Shown here one piece after another: positions 43,817 to 53,744 of a stretch of DNA of 64,000 bases. The stretch spans positions 1 to 64,000 of the forward strand of contig JAUZFP010000018.1 in the NCBI GenBank assembly GCA_030838475.1. The letters are read 5' to 3'. A model generated the notes under the pieces. It was given only the letters and a program-made list of their open reading frames with translations, was not told the DNA's origin and searched no databases. Position 1 is the first letter of the stretch. Each line of letters begins with the position of its first letter. Position numbers and translations under genes: made by a program. Source of the stretch: Actinomycetota bacterium (GTDB lineage: Bacteria > Actinomycetota > Actinomycetes > Actinomycetales > Microbacteriaceae).

Positions 43817-44301
43817 TTCGCACCCTCCAGCAACTCGGCGGCGTAGTTCCTCATCGATCGCTGGTAGCGGGGGAGGTGCGGGGCGAGTGCGGCTATCGCA
43901 ATCGCGGCACCTTCGACCGGTCGACCGGCGCTCACCAGGATGAGCGCGCGTGTCGCGGATGCGGCATCCGCCAGCTCGTTGTCTGGCTCGAGGCGATCGA
44001 GCAGTGCGAGACCCTCGTCGTAGCGGCCGAGATTGCGGAGCGTGCTCGCGTACTGGATGAACGTCCGACCGCGATTCGGTTCCTCCAGTCCGAGGTCCAG
44101 GGCTCGCTGGTATTCGACCGCCGCCTCCGCCTCCATGCCGACCGAGTCGCGAACGGATGCCGCCTCGAATGCCGCCTCAGGGTCATCCGCCGGTCGCTCG
44201 GCGACGAGCGCGTCGATCCGCTCGAGCAGGATGTTGTCGCCGATTTCGTCCGCGCTGTCCCAGACTTCGGCGACGCGAGAGGCCCAATCGTGGTTAGTCA
44301 T
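43813..44301 (-). CDS. TPR-containing protein (TPR_5-like)
   Basis: A 162-residue helical protein with tetratricopeptide-like repeats: PEAAFEAASVRDSVGMEAEA, VEYQRALDLGLEEPNRGRTF and IQYASTLRNLGRYDEGLALL. The pattern matches the TPR_5 group of small actinobacterial/proteobacterial proteins of unknown function, presumably a protein-interaction scaffold. ATG 44301 is used because the frame further upstream runs through the large palindrome. It is coupled to the SDR by ATGA and divergent from clpP1. Confidence 0.8.
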   Translation of the reverse strand: MTNHDWASRVAEVWDSADEIGDNILLERIDALVAERPADDPEAAFEAASVRDSVGMEAEAAVEYQRALDLGLEEPNRGRTFIQYASTLRNLGRYDEGLALLDRLEPDNELADAASATRALILVSAGRPVEGAAIAIAALAPHLPRYQRSMRNYAAELLEGAK

Positions 44302-44353
44302 GGGATCAACGGTAACGGGTGCCGAACGGCCACGGCGCGCTGCTTGTTTGGTC

Positions 44354-44403
44354 CGCCGTGGGCAGAGAGCGGCGCGCAGGCGCGCCGCTCTCTGCCCACG
44401 GCG
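44354..44403. repeat. 50-bp perfect palindrome (24-bp arms, 2-nt centre)
   Basis: Arms 44354-44377 and 44380-44403 are exact reverse complements; outer part GCCGTGGGCAGAGAGCGG, inner part GCGCGC. A TGTTTGGTC direct repeat stands on both sides. It lies between the divergent TPR and clpP1 genes and would form a very stable hairpin or cruciform. Confidence 0.85.
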
Positions 44404-44473
44404 AACACGACTGTTTGGTCGGGCACGCTCCGATAGATTCGACAACAAGCGATAACTGAAACGGAGCGCGACA

Positions 44474-45073
44474 ATGGCCCAACCGGCTTTGGTCAGCAGT
44501 ATTTTCGACCAACTTCTGAGCGACCGCATCATCTGGCTCGGCTCTGAGGTGCGAGACGAAAATGCAAACGAGATTTGCGCCAAGATCCTTCTGCTCGCCG
44601 CAGAGGACTCCAAGCGAGACATCTTCCTCTACGTCAATTCCCCCGGTGGCTCGATCACCGCGGGCATGGCCATCTACGACACCATGAAGTTCGTGCCGAA
44701 CGACATCGTCACGGTGGGCATTGGCCTCGCGGCATCCATGGGGCAGTTCCTGCTCTCGTCCGGAACCAAGGGCAAGCGCTACATCACCCCGAACGCCCGA
44801 GTGCTGTTGCACCAGCCGTCCGGTGGATTCGGTGGAACCGCCGCGGACATCCAGACCCAGGCCGGCGTCATCCTCGCCATGAAGCAGCGGATGGCCGAGC
44901 TCACGGCCGAGCAGACCGGCAAGAGCGTCGAGCAGGTCATCGCCGACGCCGACCGGGATAACTGGTTCACCGCCCAGGAGGCACTCGACTACGGTTTCGT
45001 CGACCACCTCCGCGAGTTCGCCTCCGACGTGGTCGGCGGCGGCGGAACCGACTCAGACTCGAAGGTTAAGTAG
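44474..45073 (+). CDS. clpP1: ATP-dependent Clp protease proteolytic subunit 1
   Basis: A 199-residue Clp serine protease. Catalytic triad: Ser in GLAASMGQF (about 95-103), His in LLHQPSGG (about 120) and Asp in DADRDNWF (about 171). The hinge [10 protein letters not shown] is intact. As in other actinobacteria it is paired with clpP2 and the two probably form mixed tetradecamers with ClpX or ClpC1. ATG 44474 has ACGGAG 7 nt upstream. The gene follows the large palindrome. Confidence 0.96.
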   Translation: MAQPALVSSIFDQLLSDRIIWLGSEVRDENANEICAKILLLAAEDSKRDIFLYVNSPGGSITAGMAIYDTMKFVPNDIVTVGIGLAASMGQFLLSSGTKGKRYITPNARVLLHQPSGGFGGTAADIQTQAGVILAMKQRMAELTAEQTGKSVEQVIADADRDNWFTAQEALDYGFVDHLREFASDVVGGGGTDSDSKVK

Positions 45074-45081
45074 GAACAGAC

Positions 45082-45759
45082 ATGGACAACTTCAATTTGG
45101 GCACATCGGTTGCCGGCACCGGTCAGGTTCGGCCCACCGCCGAGTCCCGCTACATCCTGCCAACGTTCGAGGAGCGCACGGCCTACGGCTACAAGCGCCA
45201 GGACCCCTACGCGAAGCTCTTCGAGGACCGCATCATCTTCCTCGGCGTGCAGATCGACGACGCGTCCGCGGATGACGTCATGGCCCAGCTTCTCGTGCTC
45301 GAGTCGCAGGACCCGGACCGCGACATCCTGATGTACATCAACTCACCGGGAGGCTCGTTCACCGCGATGACCGCGATCTACGACACGATGCAGTACATCC
45401 GCCCGCAGGTGCAGACCTTCGCGCTCGGCCAGGCCGCGTCGGCCGCCGCCGTGCTGCTCGCCGCCGGCGCACCCGGCAAGCGCCTCGCGCTGCCGAACGC
45501 GCGCATCCTCATCCACCAGCCCGCCGCGGGCTCCGAGGGTTCAAGCCAGGCATCGGACATCGAGATCCAGGCCCGCGAGATCCAGCGCATGCGCACGTGG
45601 CTCGAGGACACGCTGTCCTTCCACTCCAACCGCACGTCGGAAGAGGTGCACAAGGACATCGACCGCGACAAGATCCTCAGCGCGGCCGAAGCCCTCGAGT
45701 ACGGACTCATCGACCAGGTGCTCGCACCGCGCAAGAGCACGCCGGCACTCGTCAAATAG
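45082..45759 (+). CDS. clpP2: ATP-dependent Clp protease proteolytic subunit 2
   Basis: A 225-residue ClpP with the longer N-terminal extension typical of ClpP2 ([21 protein letters not shown]). Catalytic Ser is in [10 protein letters not shown], His in LIHQPAAG and Asp in DIDRDKIL. It begins 8 bp after clpP1 and is co-transcribed with it. A strong terminator follows 10 bp after its stop, so clpX is transcribed separately. Confidence 0.96.
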   Translation: MDNFNLGTSVAGTGQVRPTAESRYILPTFEERTAYGYKRQDPYAKLFEDRIIFLGVQIDDASADDVMAQLLVLESQDPDRDILMYINSPGGSFTAMTAIYDTMQYIRPQVQTFALGQAASAAAVLLAAGAPGKRLALPNARILIHQPAAGSEGSSQASDIEIQAREIQRMRTWLEDTLSFHSNRTSEEVHKDIDRDKILSAAEALEYGLIDQVLAPRKSTPALVK

Positions 45760-45769
45760 CTCGCACCAC

Positions 45770-45801
45770 GAGAATGGCCGTCCTTCGGGGCGGCCATTCT
45801 C
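45770..45801 (+). terminator. Terminator of the clpP1-clpP2 operon
   Basis: GAGAATGGCCG pairs perfectly with CGGCCATTCTC, extended inward to a 14-bp stem closed by a C-TTCG-G tetraloop. It begins 10 bp after the clpP2 stop; the T-tract is weak (CGTTAAC). Confidence 0.85.
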
Positions 45802-45822
45802 GTTAACGAAGCGCCCACGACC

Positions 45823-45899
45823 GTTGTGCAGGAGTTTTTCGAAACAAGCCCGATCTGGCCAGTAGAAATGTGAACAGGCGACCGAAATTCCTGCACAAC
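45823..45899. repeat. Inverted repeat between clpP2 and the CopC-like gene
   Basis: GTTGTGCAGGA (45823-45833) and its exact complement (45889-45899), extended by wobble pairs to about 16 bp, flank 55 nt. It ends 2 bp before the convergent stop codon of the CopC-like gene and may form its terminator. Confidence 0.65.
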
Positions 45900-45901
45900 C
45901 G

Positions 45902-46522
45902 CTACGGGGTTGGCTTTTTGCGGCGACCCGCCAGCAGGATGACGACGGTCAGGATGATGCCCAGCCCGACCACGCCGCCGCCGATGCCGAGAACGAGGCC
46001 GAGGTTCGCGGATGGCTGCTTCGCAGCATCGGAGCCGAGGTTGGGGTCGGGGGGAGCGGTCCCGCCCGACTTGCCACCGCAGTCCCGTGGCGACGCGGTC
46101 CCGACGGCCGGCGTGAACGATCCGCTGGGTGCCCACGTGAACGAGTACTGGTTCGAGACGATGTGCCCGTCCGCCGACACGATCTGCCAGATCACCCGGT
46201 AGGTGCCCGCCGCGCCCATCGACGGCGCGATGCTCATGCTCGGACCGTCCACCGCGACGCAGCCGTCGCCGTAGAAGTGGTGCTGGGCATCCTCGACCTC
46301 GAAAGCAAACCCCGCGCCGTGGCCGGAGAGGTCGAGCAGCCCCTCGTTCGTCGTGATGATGAATCTGGATGGCAGCGTCGTCAGCGTCTGCCCGGCGGCT
46401 GGGGTAGATGACACCAGGAAGTTGTGTGCGAAGGCGGGCGAGGCGAACCCGAGAACGGATGCGCAGACCAGAATCGTCCCGATGGCGGCGGCAAAAACTC
46501 GCCGGCCGCGCCCAAATCGCAT
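45902..46522 (-). CDS. CopC-domain membrane-anchored exported protein
   Basis: A 206-residue exported protein: signal peptide (about residues 1-30, ending FASPAFA), then His as the first mature residue (AHNFLVSSTPAAGQ), a CopC beta-sandwich (to about 125, with YRVIWQIVSADGHIVSNQYSF), a Pro/Gly/Ser-rich linker, a C-terminal membrane span (GLVLGIGGGVVGLGIILTVV) and a basic tail. The N-terminal His and internal GDG/HGAG histidines are usual Cu(II) ligands in this family, so copper binding is likely. No CopD-type gene is adjacent. ATG 46522 gives the proper signal peptide. Confidence 0.85.
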   Translation of the reverse strand: MRFGRGRRVFAAAIGTILVCASVLGFASPAFAHNFLVSSTPAAGQTLTTLPSRFIITTNEGLLDLSGHGAGFAFEVEDAQHHFYGDGCVAVDGPSMSIAPSMGAAGTYRVIWQIVSADGHIVSNQYSFTWAPSGSFTPAVGTASPRDCGGKSGGTAPPDPNLGSDAAKQPSANLGLVLGIGGGVVGLGIILTVVILLAGRRKKPTP

Positions 46523-46641
46523 GCGCTTCACGTTACGGCACGCCGAAGTCACATTTCGCACACGTGGCTGTTAGTGTCCCTGCCGCGGGTTAGGCTCGAA
46601 CCCACATAGTTTCGACTGGTCTGGACAAGGGGAGAGCGACT

Positions 46642-47919
<1,278 letters not shown>

Positions 47920-47947
47920 CTCCGCAACGCTATCGGGCCGTCGAAGC

Positions 47948-47993
47948 GTCTCGATAACGCCGCCTCCTTCGTCGACGGCTACTCGACCCGAGG
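47948..47993 (+). repeat. REP-like element, copy 2
   Basis: 46 bp identical to 6815-6860, placed 28 bp after the clpX stop. It can fold into the imperfect hairpin described for copy 1 and might act as a transcript end. Confidence 0.85.
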
Positions 47994-48008
47994 GGCTTGG
48001 CGCCGTCG

Positions 48009-48049
48009 GTCTCCGCCGCCTCCTTCGTCGACGACTACTCGACCCGAGG
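48009..48049 (+). repeat. REP-like element, copy 3 (variant)
   Basis: Matches copy 2 except for a missing GATAA near the left end and one G-to-A change. It lies 15 bp after copy 2 in the same orientation. Confidence 0.8.
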
Positions 48050-48086
48050 AATCCGGCTTGACGTTTCTCCCCACTTCGTTCTATGG

Positions 48087-48106
48087 TTTATTTAGTCCTG
48101 AATAAA
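48087..48106. promoter_or_regulatory. ROK repressor operator
   Basis: 20-bp near-perfect palindrome TTTATTTAG-TC-CTGAATAAA (one mismatch), 23 bp before the ROK start codon. It matches the general TTTATT...AATAAA form of sites bound by ROK sugar repressors. Confidence 0.8.
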
Positions 48107-48129
48107 GACGTCCAGAACCCGGAGAACCA

Positions 48130-49353
48130 ATGGCGATTCGATCCAGCTCGAGAACCGATGTGAATCGGTCCGCGATCCTTGCGCACCTCGGTGCGCAGGG
48201 ACCGACATCCCGAGCTGACCTCGCCCGGGCCCTCAACGTCTCGCCGGCGCTGATGACGCAGCTGACCAAGGACCTACTTTCGGATGGCCTGCTCGCCGAG
48301 CTCGACCACTCGCCGTCGCAGGGCGGGCGCCCCGCGCGGATGCTCGGGCTCGTCGCAACGGCGGGTCGCGCGATCGGCGTGAAGATCGCCCCGGACCATG
48401 TCGCCTTCGTCGAGGTCGGAATCGCCGGTGGCGTGCTTCGGTCTGCCAGTGAGCCGTTCGACGCCGCGGCATCCACAATGCTCAACGACGTCACGGAGCT
48501 CCTGCGCCGTTTCATCGCCGGGGGAGGCAAGACCCCGCTGCTCGGCATCGGCGTCGGAGTCCCCGGATCGGTTGACGGTCAGGGGAGCGGGCTCGTGGAT
48601 TCCGCCCAGCTCGGCTGGAGCCAGGTACCGGTCGGCGCAACCCTGCGTCGCGAACTCGAGCTGCCCGTCCTCGTCGAGAACAACGTCAACGCGCTCGCCA
48701 TGGCCGAGCGGCTTTATGGGCTGGGTCGGCAGTACGAGAACTTCCTGGTGCTCACGATCGGAACCGGTATCGGCGCCGGCATCGTCGTCGACGGTGTTGT
48801 GCTGCGCGGAGCGTCGGGGGGCGCCGGCGAGATCGGCCACATCCCGGTCGACCCCGACGGCCCGGTCTGCACCTGCGGCAATCGTGGATGTCTCGAGGCG
48901 ATCATCGGCCAGGCCGGACTTGTCCGCACCGCACGTGCTCGCGGCATCATCGGCCCGCAGAGCGGGATCGACGCGCTTCGCTCTGCCGCCGACGCCGGCG
49001 ACGAGGCAGCCGCGGCGGTCTTCAGCGAGGCCGGCCACCTGCTCGGCCGCACCCTCGCCGGAATCGTGCACACCCTCGATCCCGAGATCGTGATCGTACT
49101 CGGGGAGGGCACCGCGTCCTGGACCCACTGGTCATTCGGCTTCGAGCCGGCGCTACGCTCATCTCTCATCGCCAGCCGTCGCGGACTCGGTGTCGCGGTC
49201 GAGTCCTGGCAGGACGACAGTTGGGCGCAGGGCGCGGCGTCCCTCGTCCTCGCCACCCCATTCGACTCGGATGACATCGCCGGCGACCAGGGTCGGCTTG
49301 TGCGCGAACGCCTGGTCGAGCAGGCCTCGCCGCCGCAGGGCGGCGCTGAATGA
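48130..49353 (+). CDS. ROK-family transcriptional repressor of the alpha-glucoside operon
   Basis: A 407-residue ROK regulator. N-terminal winged helix (about residues 10-60, TSRADLARALNVSPALMTQL) and a sugar-kinase-like domain: GIGVGVPGSVD, TIGTGIGAGIV (phosphate loop), EIGHIPV and the zinc-binding CTCGNRGCLEAI (Cys-x-Cys-x4-Cys). It probably represses its own operon through the palindrome at 48087-48106 and is released by a sugar derived from alpha-glucans. It overlaps the first permease gene by ATGA. Confidence 0.92.
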   Translation: MAIRSSSRTDVNRSAILAHLGAQGPTSRADLARALNVSPALMTQLTKDLLSDGLLAELDHSPSQGGRPARMLGLVATAGRAIGVKIAPDHVAFVEVGIAGGVLRSASEPFDAAASTMLNDVTELLRRFIAGGGKTPLLGIGVGVPGSVDGQGSGLVDSAQLGWSQVPVGATLRRELELPVLVENNVNALAMAERLYGLGRQYENFLVLTIGTGIGAGIVVDGVVLRGASGGAGEIGHIPVDPDGPVCTCGNRGCLEAIIGQAGLVRTARARGIIGPQSGIDALRSAADAGDEAAAAVFSEAGHLLGRTLAGIVHTLDPEIVIVLGEGTASWTHWSFGFEPALRSSLIASRRGLGVAVESWQDDSWAQGAASLVLATPFDSDDIAGDQGRLVRERLVEQASPPQGGAE

Positions 49354-50300
49354 CCGCGCAGACCGCGCTGCTCGACAAGGCACCGGGGTTCAAACACTCC
49401 CGCCCGGTCCGGGACTCCGCGAGCAGGTCGCGCCGCATCAAGTACACGCTGACCGTTCTCGCGTTCCTGCTTCCGAGTGCAATTCCCCTCACTCTTTTTG
49501 TGCTTGGGCCGATGGTCGCCGCAGCCTGGGTGAGCCTCAACCAGTGGAATCTCCTCGGGCCGATGAAGTTTGTCGGCTTCGGCAACTACATCGGTCTGCT
49601 CAAGGATCCGCAGACCGGCGCGGTCTTCCTGCACACCGTCTACTACATCGTCGGCTACCTGCCGCTCGTCTACTTCGGCGGCCTCGCACTTGCCCTCGCG
49701 CTCAACACCGCGCTCAAGGGACGCTCGCTGCTGCGCGGCATCTACTTCCTGCCGGTGATCACGAGCTGGATCGTGGTTGCCCTCGTCTGGCGCTGGCTGC
49801 TCAGCCCGAGCAACGGCATCGTCAACACGGTCCTCGCGATGGTCGGCATCCACGGTCCCGGCTGGTGGACGGACCCCACGTGGTCGCTGCCGTCGATCAT
49901 CCTCGCCTCCGCGTGGAAGGACCTCGGCTTCGTGATGGTCATCCTGCTGGCCGGTCTGCAGGCGATCCCGACCGACCTCTACGACGCCGCAAAAGTTGAT
50001 GGTGCGGGGCCCTGGCGTCGTCTGATTTCGGTCACACTGCCGTTGCTCTCGCCATCAACGTTCTTCGTGATCGTGATCTCGCTGGTCAACGGCTTCCAGG
50101 TCTTCGACCAGATCTACGCGATGACCGGAGGTGGTCCCAACGGGTCGAGCGAGTCCGTCGTCGAGCAGATCTACGACTTCACCTTCCGCTACGGTCGCGC
50201 CGGCGACGCGTCCGCCCTGTCGTGGATGCTGTTCATCGTCATCCTCGCCGTCACCCTGATTCAGATTCGGGGTCAGAAGCGGTGGGTGACCTATGGTTGA
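49350..50300 (+). CDS. Carbohydrate ABC transporter permease (MalF/UgpA type)
   Basis: A 316-residue membrane protein with six hydrophobic spans and the EAA loop DAAKVDGAGPWRRLISVTLP (about residues 211-230) that contacts the ATPase. It pairs with the second permease, whose gene overlaps by 8 bp. It is part of an oligosaccharide importer of the CUT1 class together with the lipoprotein encoded downstream. No ATPase gene is present in the operon, so a shared MsiK-like ATPase elsewhere should drive it. Confidence 0.92.
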   Translation: MTAQTALLDKAPGFKHSRPVRDSASRSRRIKYTLTVLAFLLPSAIPLTLFVLGPMVAAAWVSLNQWNLLGPMKFVGFGNYIGLLKDPQTGAVFLHTVYYIVGYLPLVYFGGLALALALNTALKGRSLLRGIYFLPVITSWIVVALVWRWLLSPSNGIVNTVLAMVGIHGPGWWTDPTWSLPSIILASAWKDLGFVMVILLAGLQAIPTDLYDAAKVDGAGPWRRLISVTLPLLSPSTFFVIVISLVNGFQVFDQIYAMTGGGPNGSSESVVEQIYDFTFRYGRAGDASALSWMLFIVILAVTLIQIRGQKRWVTYG

Positions 50301-51171
50301 CGCCGCCAGCGGCCTTCGCGTCCCGAAACGCCGCACGTTTCGCACGCCCGAGGCGCGCACCAGGCTGATCCTGGCGATCGTCCTGCACGTGGTCATCGTC
50401 GCGGGCGCGCTCGCCATGTTTTTCCCGTTCCTCTGGACACTCATCACGTCGATCACGCCGGGCGCGAATCTCACCAACACGCCCGCGCTGATCCCGGCAA
50501 ACCCGTCGCTCGGCGCCTACGGAAAGCTGTTTGCCGACCTGCCGTTCGCGCAGGTCATTCTGAACAGCCTGATCCTCGCCACGATCACGACGGTCGCCCA
50601 GCTGATCACCGCGTCGACTGCGGCCTACGCGTTTAGCCGTCTTCCGTTCCGCGGGCAGAACGTCGTCTTCGGGATCTACCTCGCGACCATGATGATTCCC
50701 CTGCAGGTACTCATCGTGCCCCTGTTCGTCGAGCTGAAGAACTTCGGCCTTCTCGACACGTACGTCGGTGCACTGCTACCGACGCTGGCTATCGCGTTCG
50801 GGATCTTCCTGCTCCGACAGGCCATCAACCAGGTTCCGCGAGAACTGGATGAGGCCGCCACGATCGACGGCGCCGGGCACTTTCGGATGTTCTGGCAGAT
50901 CATCCTGCCGAACATCCGCCCCGCACTTGCCACGCTCGTCATCTTCTCGTTCATGGGCAGCTGGAACAGCTTCCTCTGGCCGTTGATCGTGCTGCGCTCG
51001 CCCCAACTGCAGACGCTGCCCATCGCGCTCGCGGGCCTCCAGGGCCAGTACATCTCGCAGTGGGACGTCATCATGGCCGGCTCCGTCGTGAGCATCCTTC
51101 CCATGTTGGCGCTCTACGTTTTCGCCCAGAAATACGTCATTCAGGGCGTCGCAAGCTCAGGGATCAAGTGA
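50293..51171 (+). CDS. Carbohydrate ABC transporter permease (MalG/UgpE type)
   Basis: A 292-residue permease, about six spans, with the EAA loop DEAATIDGAGHFRMFWQIIL (about residues 191-210). It is the MalG-type partner of the preceding permease. The gene begins inside the previous one (8-bp overlap), ensuring equal synthesis. The substrate is likely a short alpha-glucan, judging from the hydrolases downstream. Confidence 0.92.
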   Translation: MVDAASGLRVPKRRTFRTPEARTRLILAIVLHVVIVAGALAMFFPFLWTLITSITPGANLTNTPALIPANPSLGAYGKLFADLPFAQVILNSLILATITTVAQLITASTAAYAFSRLPFRGQNVVFGIYLATMMIPLQVLIVPLFVELKNFGLLDTYVGALLPTLAIAFGIFLLRQAINQVPRELDEAATIDGAGHFRMFWQIILPNIRPALATLVIFSFMGSWNSFLWPLIVLRSPQLQTLPIALAGLQGQYISQWDVIMAGSVVSILPMLALYVFAQKYVIQGVASSGIK

Positions 51172-51222
51172 TCACTGGACCACAGGTACTACCGCACCAC
51201 CCATCAAAGGAGATAGCAGCAC

Positions 51223-52473
51223 ATGAATAGAAAGCTAGTGGGAGCCCTCGCCGTCGCCGGCGTCGCGGTTCTCGTCATGACCGGATGCGCGGCATCCGCC
51301 CCGAAGGCGGACAGCGGCCCGGTCACCATCACCTACACGAACTTCATTTCGGATGGCGCGAACGTGCCCAACCTGACGAAGATCGTCACCGCGTTCGAGA
51401 AGGCAAACCCGAAGATCACGGTCAACGTGAAGACCATTCCATACTCCGGCTACGCGACCGCGCAGCAGACGGACCTCGCGGCGGGCACGGCATCCGACGT
51501 CTTCGACATCGACGGACACTCGAACTACGAGTCGCTGCAGGCCAACGGCCAGCTGGCCGAACTCGGCGGTGTCGACAGCAAGGTGTACAACTCGGGCCTG
51601 CTGGACACGTACCAGACGGCGGGCAAGCAGTACGCTCTGCCGACCTCGTTCTCCGACGTCGTCCTGTACTACAACAAGGACCTGTTCGACGCGGCGGGTG
51701 TCTCCTACCCGACCAGCAGCTGGACCTGGGCCGATGAGACGGCTGCGGCCAAGAAAATCACCGACCAGGCCAAGGGAATCTGGGGAGACCACCAGCCCGT
51801 CACCTACAACGAGTACTACAAGGCGCTCGTCCAGAACGGCGCCAGCTTCCTGAGCAAGGATGGCAAGAAGACCGCGTTCGACACTTCGGCCGGCCTTGCG
51901 GCCGCGAAGTGGCTCGTCGACAAGAGCGGCACGACCATGCCGACGATCGCCGACGGCCAGGGAACTGCCGACTTCGACACCAACCTGTTTGCCGCGGGCA
52001 AGCTGGCCATGCTGCACACCGGAACCTGGGTGTTCGGCAACTTCGCGAAGGTTCCGTTCAACTGGGACATCGCGGTGGAGCCGGGCAACACCCAGTCCGC
52101 TAGCGCTGTCTTCTCGAACGGCATCGGCGTGTACGCGAAGAGCAAGCACATTGCGGCCGCCGAGAAGTGGGCGATCTACATGTCCTCGTCTACCGAAGAG
52201 GTCAACGTTCGCCTCGACAGCGGATGGGAGCTCCCCACGATCTCCGATTCGGCGAAGCTCGCCACCTACCTGAGCAAGGGCGCCCCGGCGAACCGCCAGG
52301 CGGTGTTCGACGCGGCAACGAAGATCGCCGTGTCGCCCTCGCTCGGTGCAAACTCGCAGGCGATCCAGGACGCGATGACCGCGGCCCTGATTGAGGCACA
52401 GGCGGGTCGCGAGACAGTGCAGCAGGCGCTCGACAGCGCGAAGGCGAAGATCGACCCGCTTCTCGCCGGTTAG
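51223..52473 (+). CDS. Sugar-binding lipoprotein of the ABC importer
   Basis: A 416-residue extracellular solute-binding protein (family 1). The lipoprotein signal ends in the lipobox VMTGC (Cys about residue 22), after which the mature protein begins AASAPKADSG. The two-lobe binding fold has FSDVVLYYNKDLFDAAGVSYP near the hinge. AAGGAG precedes the ATG. It delivers sugar to the two permeases. A hairpin just after the gene may raise its expression relative to the hydrolase genes. Confidence 0.93.
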   Translation: MNRKLVGALAVAGVAVLVMTGCAASAPKADSGPVTITYTNFISDGANVPNLTKIVTAFEKANPKITVNVKTIPYSGYATAQQTDLAAGTASDVFDIDGHSNYESLQANGQLAELGGVDSKVYNSGLLDTYQTAGKQYALPTSFSDVVLYYNKDLFDAAGVSYPTSSWTWADETAAAKKITDQAKGIWGDHQPVTYNEYYKALVQNGASFLSKDGKKTAFDTSAGLAAAKWLVDKSGTTMPTIADGQGTADFDTNLFAAGKLAMLHTGTWVFGNFAKVPFNWDIAVEPGNTQSASAVFSNGIGVYAKSKHIAAAEKWAIYMSSSTEEVNVRLDSGWELPTISDSAKLATYLSKGAPANRQAVFDAATKIAVSPSLGANSQAIQDAMTAALIEAQAGRETVQQALDSAKAKIDPLLAG

Positions 52474-52530
52474 GCAACAGCAAGAGTACTAACGGAAGCA
52501 CAGCACCACCGGTCGGCTAGCGCCGGCAAC

Positions 52531-52563
52531 AGGGTCCCGAGGCCACCTCGGTCTCGGGACCCT
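52531..52563 (+). terminator. Hairpin between the binding-protein gene and the GH15 gene
   Basis: AGGGTCCCGAG pairs perfectly with CTCGGGACCCT (11 bp, 11-nt loop). There is no T-tract, so it is either a partial terminator or a 3'-end stabiliser that keeps binding-protein mRNA above the level of the downstream hydrolase mRNA. Confidence 0.7.
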
Positions 52564-52601
52564 CCACATTCTTTGAGCACCACCAAGGGGAGACCACCGG
52601 C

Positions 52602-53744
52602 ATGATCGAAGCCACTCGCGAGCATCCAGTCGACATCGATTCACTTCGAGCGTTGGCCACCAGCAGCATCGAGCTCATCGAGCGGCTGCAGGATGCGTCC
52701 GGTGCGTACCCGGCGAGCCCGACGTTCTCCGCCTACCGCGGCTACTCGTGGTTTCGCGATGGTGCCTTCATCGCGGATGCGATGTCGTCGGCCGGTCGGG
52801 TCGCCTCGGCCACCGCATTCTTCGACTGGTGCAGCTCGATCGTCCTCGCCCGCCGCGAGCGGATCGAGGACATCGTTGGGCGGGCCGCAGCCGGAAATCC
52901 CGCTCCGGATCGAGAGATGCTGCCGACGCGCTTCACTCTCGACGGCGCCGACGGCGATGACGAGTGGTGGGACTTCCAGCTCGACGGCTACGGCACCTGG
53001 CTGTGGGCGGTCGTCGAGCACGCCCGTCGACACCGGATCGATCTCGACCGCTGGGCGCCAGCCCTCGTTCTCACCGTCGACTACCTGCTCAGCTCGTGGA
53101 GCCGCCCGTGCTTCGACTGGTGGGAGGAGAGCGCCGACCGTGTGCATGTCTCTACTCTCGGCTGCATCTCGGCAGGCCTCCGCTCGGTGGCGGGCAGCGA
53201 CGTGATCGACCCGACGCGCCTCGCACAGTCCACCGCAGTGGTAGACGAGATCGTCGCCACGATACGGGAGCGCGGGAGCAGCGACGGCCATCTGACGAAG
53301 TGGCTCGGTTCGACGGATGTTGACGCCAGCCTGCTCGCGATGATCAGCCCGCTCGACGTCGTCCCGGTGTCTGACCCGCTCGGGCTCAATACGGTCGCGA
53401 CGATCGAGCGCGATCTCGCGCAGGATGGTGGAGTGCATCGCTATCGGCGGGATACGTTCTTCGGCGGCGGCCAGTGGCCACTGCTCACCTGCTTCCTCGG
53501 TCTTGCGGATGCCGCGCGGGGATCCCACGACCTGGCCATGGATCGGCTGCGCTGGGCCGCGTCGACCGCCGACGCGGATGAACAGCTCCCCGAGCAGGTC
53601 GGCTGGCACCTGCTCGACCCGACTCGAGTGGACGAGTGGACCGCCAAGTGGGGTCCCGTCGCGCGCCCGCTGTTGTGGAGCCACGCGATGTATGTGCGCT
53701 TGGCGGTCGAACTCGGCGTGACCAAGGTTGGGCGGGCGGCATGA
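52602..53744 (+). CDS. GH15-like glucoamylase/alpha-glucosidase
   Basis: A 380-residue protein with an alpha/alpha-barrel pattern of glycoside hydrolase family 15: YRGYSWFRDGAFIADAM, DFQLDGYGTWLW, the general-acid region FDWWEESADRVHVST and the C-terminal EQVGWHLLDP with a second carboxylate, then PLLWSHAMYVRLAVEL. It lacks a signal peptide, so it should act in the cytosol on imported oligosaccharides. GGGGAGA is upstream of ATG. It overlaps the GH31 gene by ATGA. The exact linkage preference is unknown. Confidence 0.85.
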   Translation: MIEATREHPVDIDSLRALATSSIELIERLQDASGAYPASPTFSAYRGYSWFRDGAFIADAMSSAGRVASATAFFDWCSSIVLARRERIEDIVGRAAAGNPAPDREMLPTRFTLDGADGDDEWWDFQLDGYGTWLWAVVEHARRHRIDLDRWAPALVLTVDYLLSSWSRPCFDWWEESADRVHVSTLGCISAGLRSVAGSDVIDPTRLAQSTAVVDEIVATIRERGSSDGHLTKWLGSTDVDASLLAMISPLDVVPVSDPLGLNTVATIERDLAQDGGVHRYRRDTFFGGGQWPLLTCFLGLADAARGSHDLAMDRLRWAASTADADEQLPEQVGWHLLDPTRVDEWTAKWGPVARPLLWSHAMYVRLAVELGVTKVGRAA

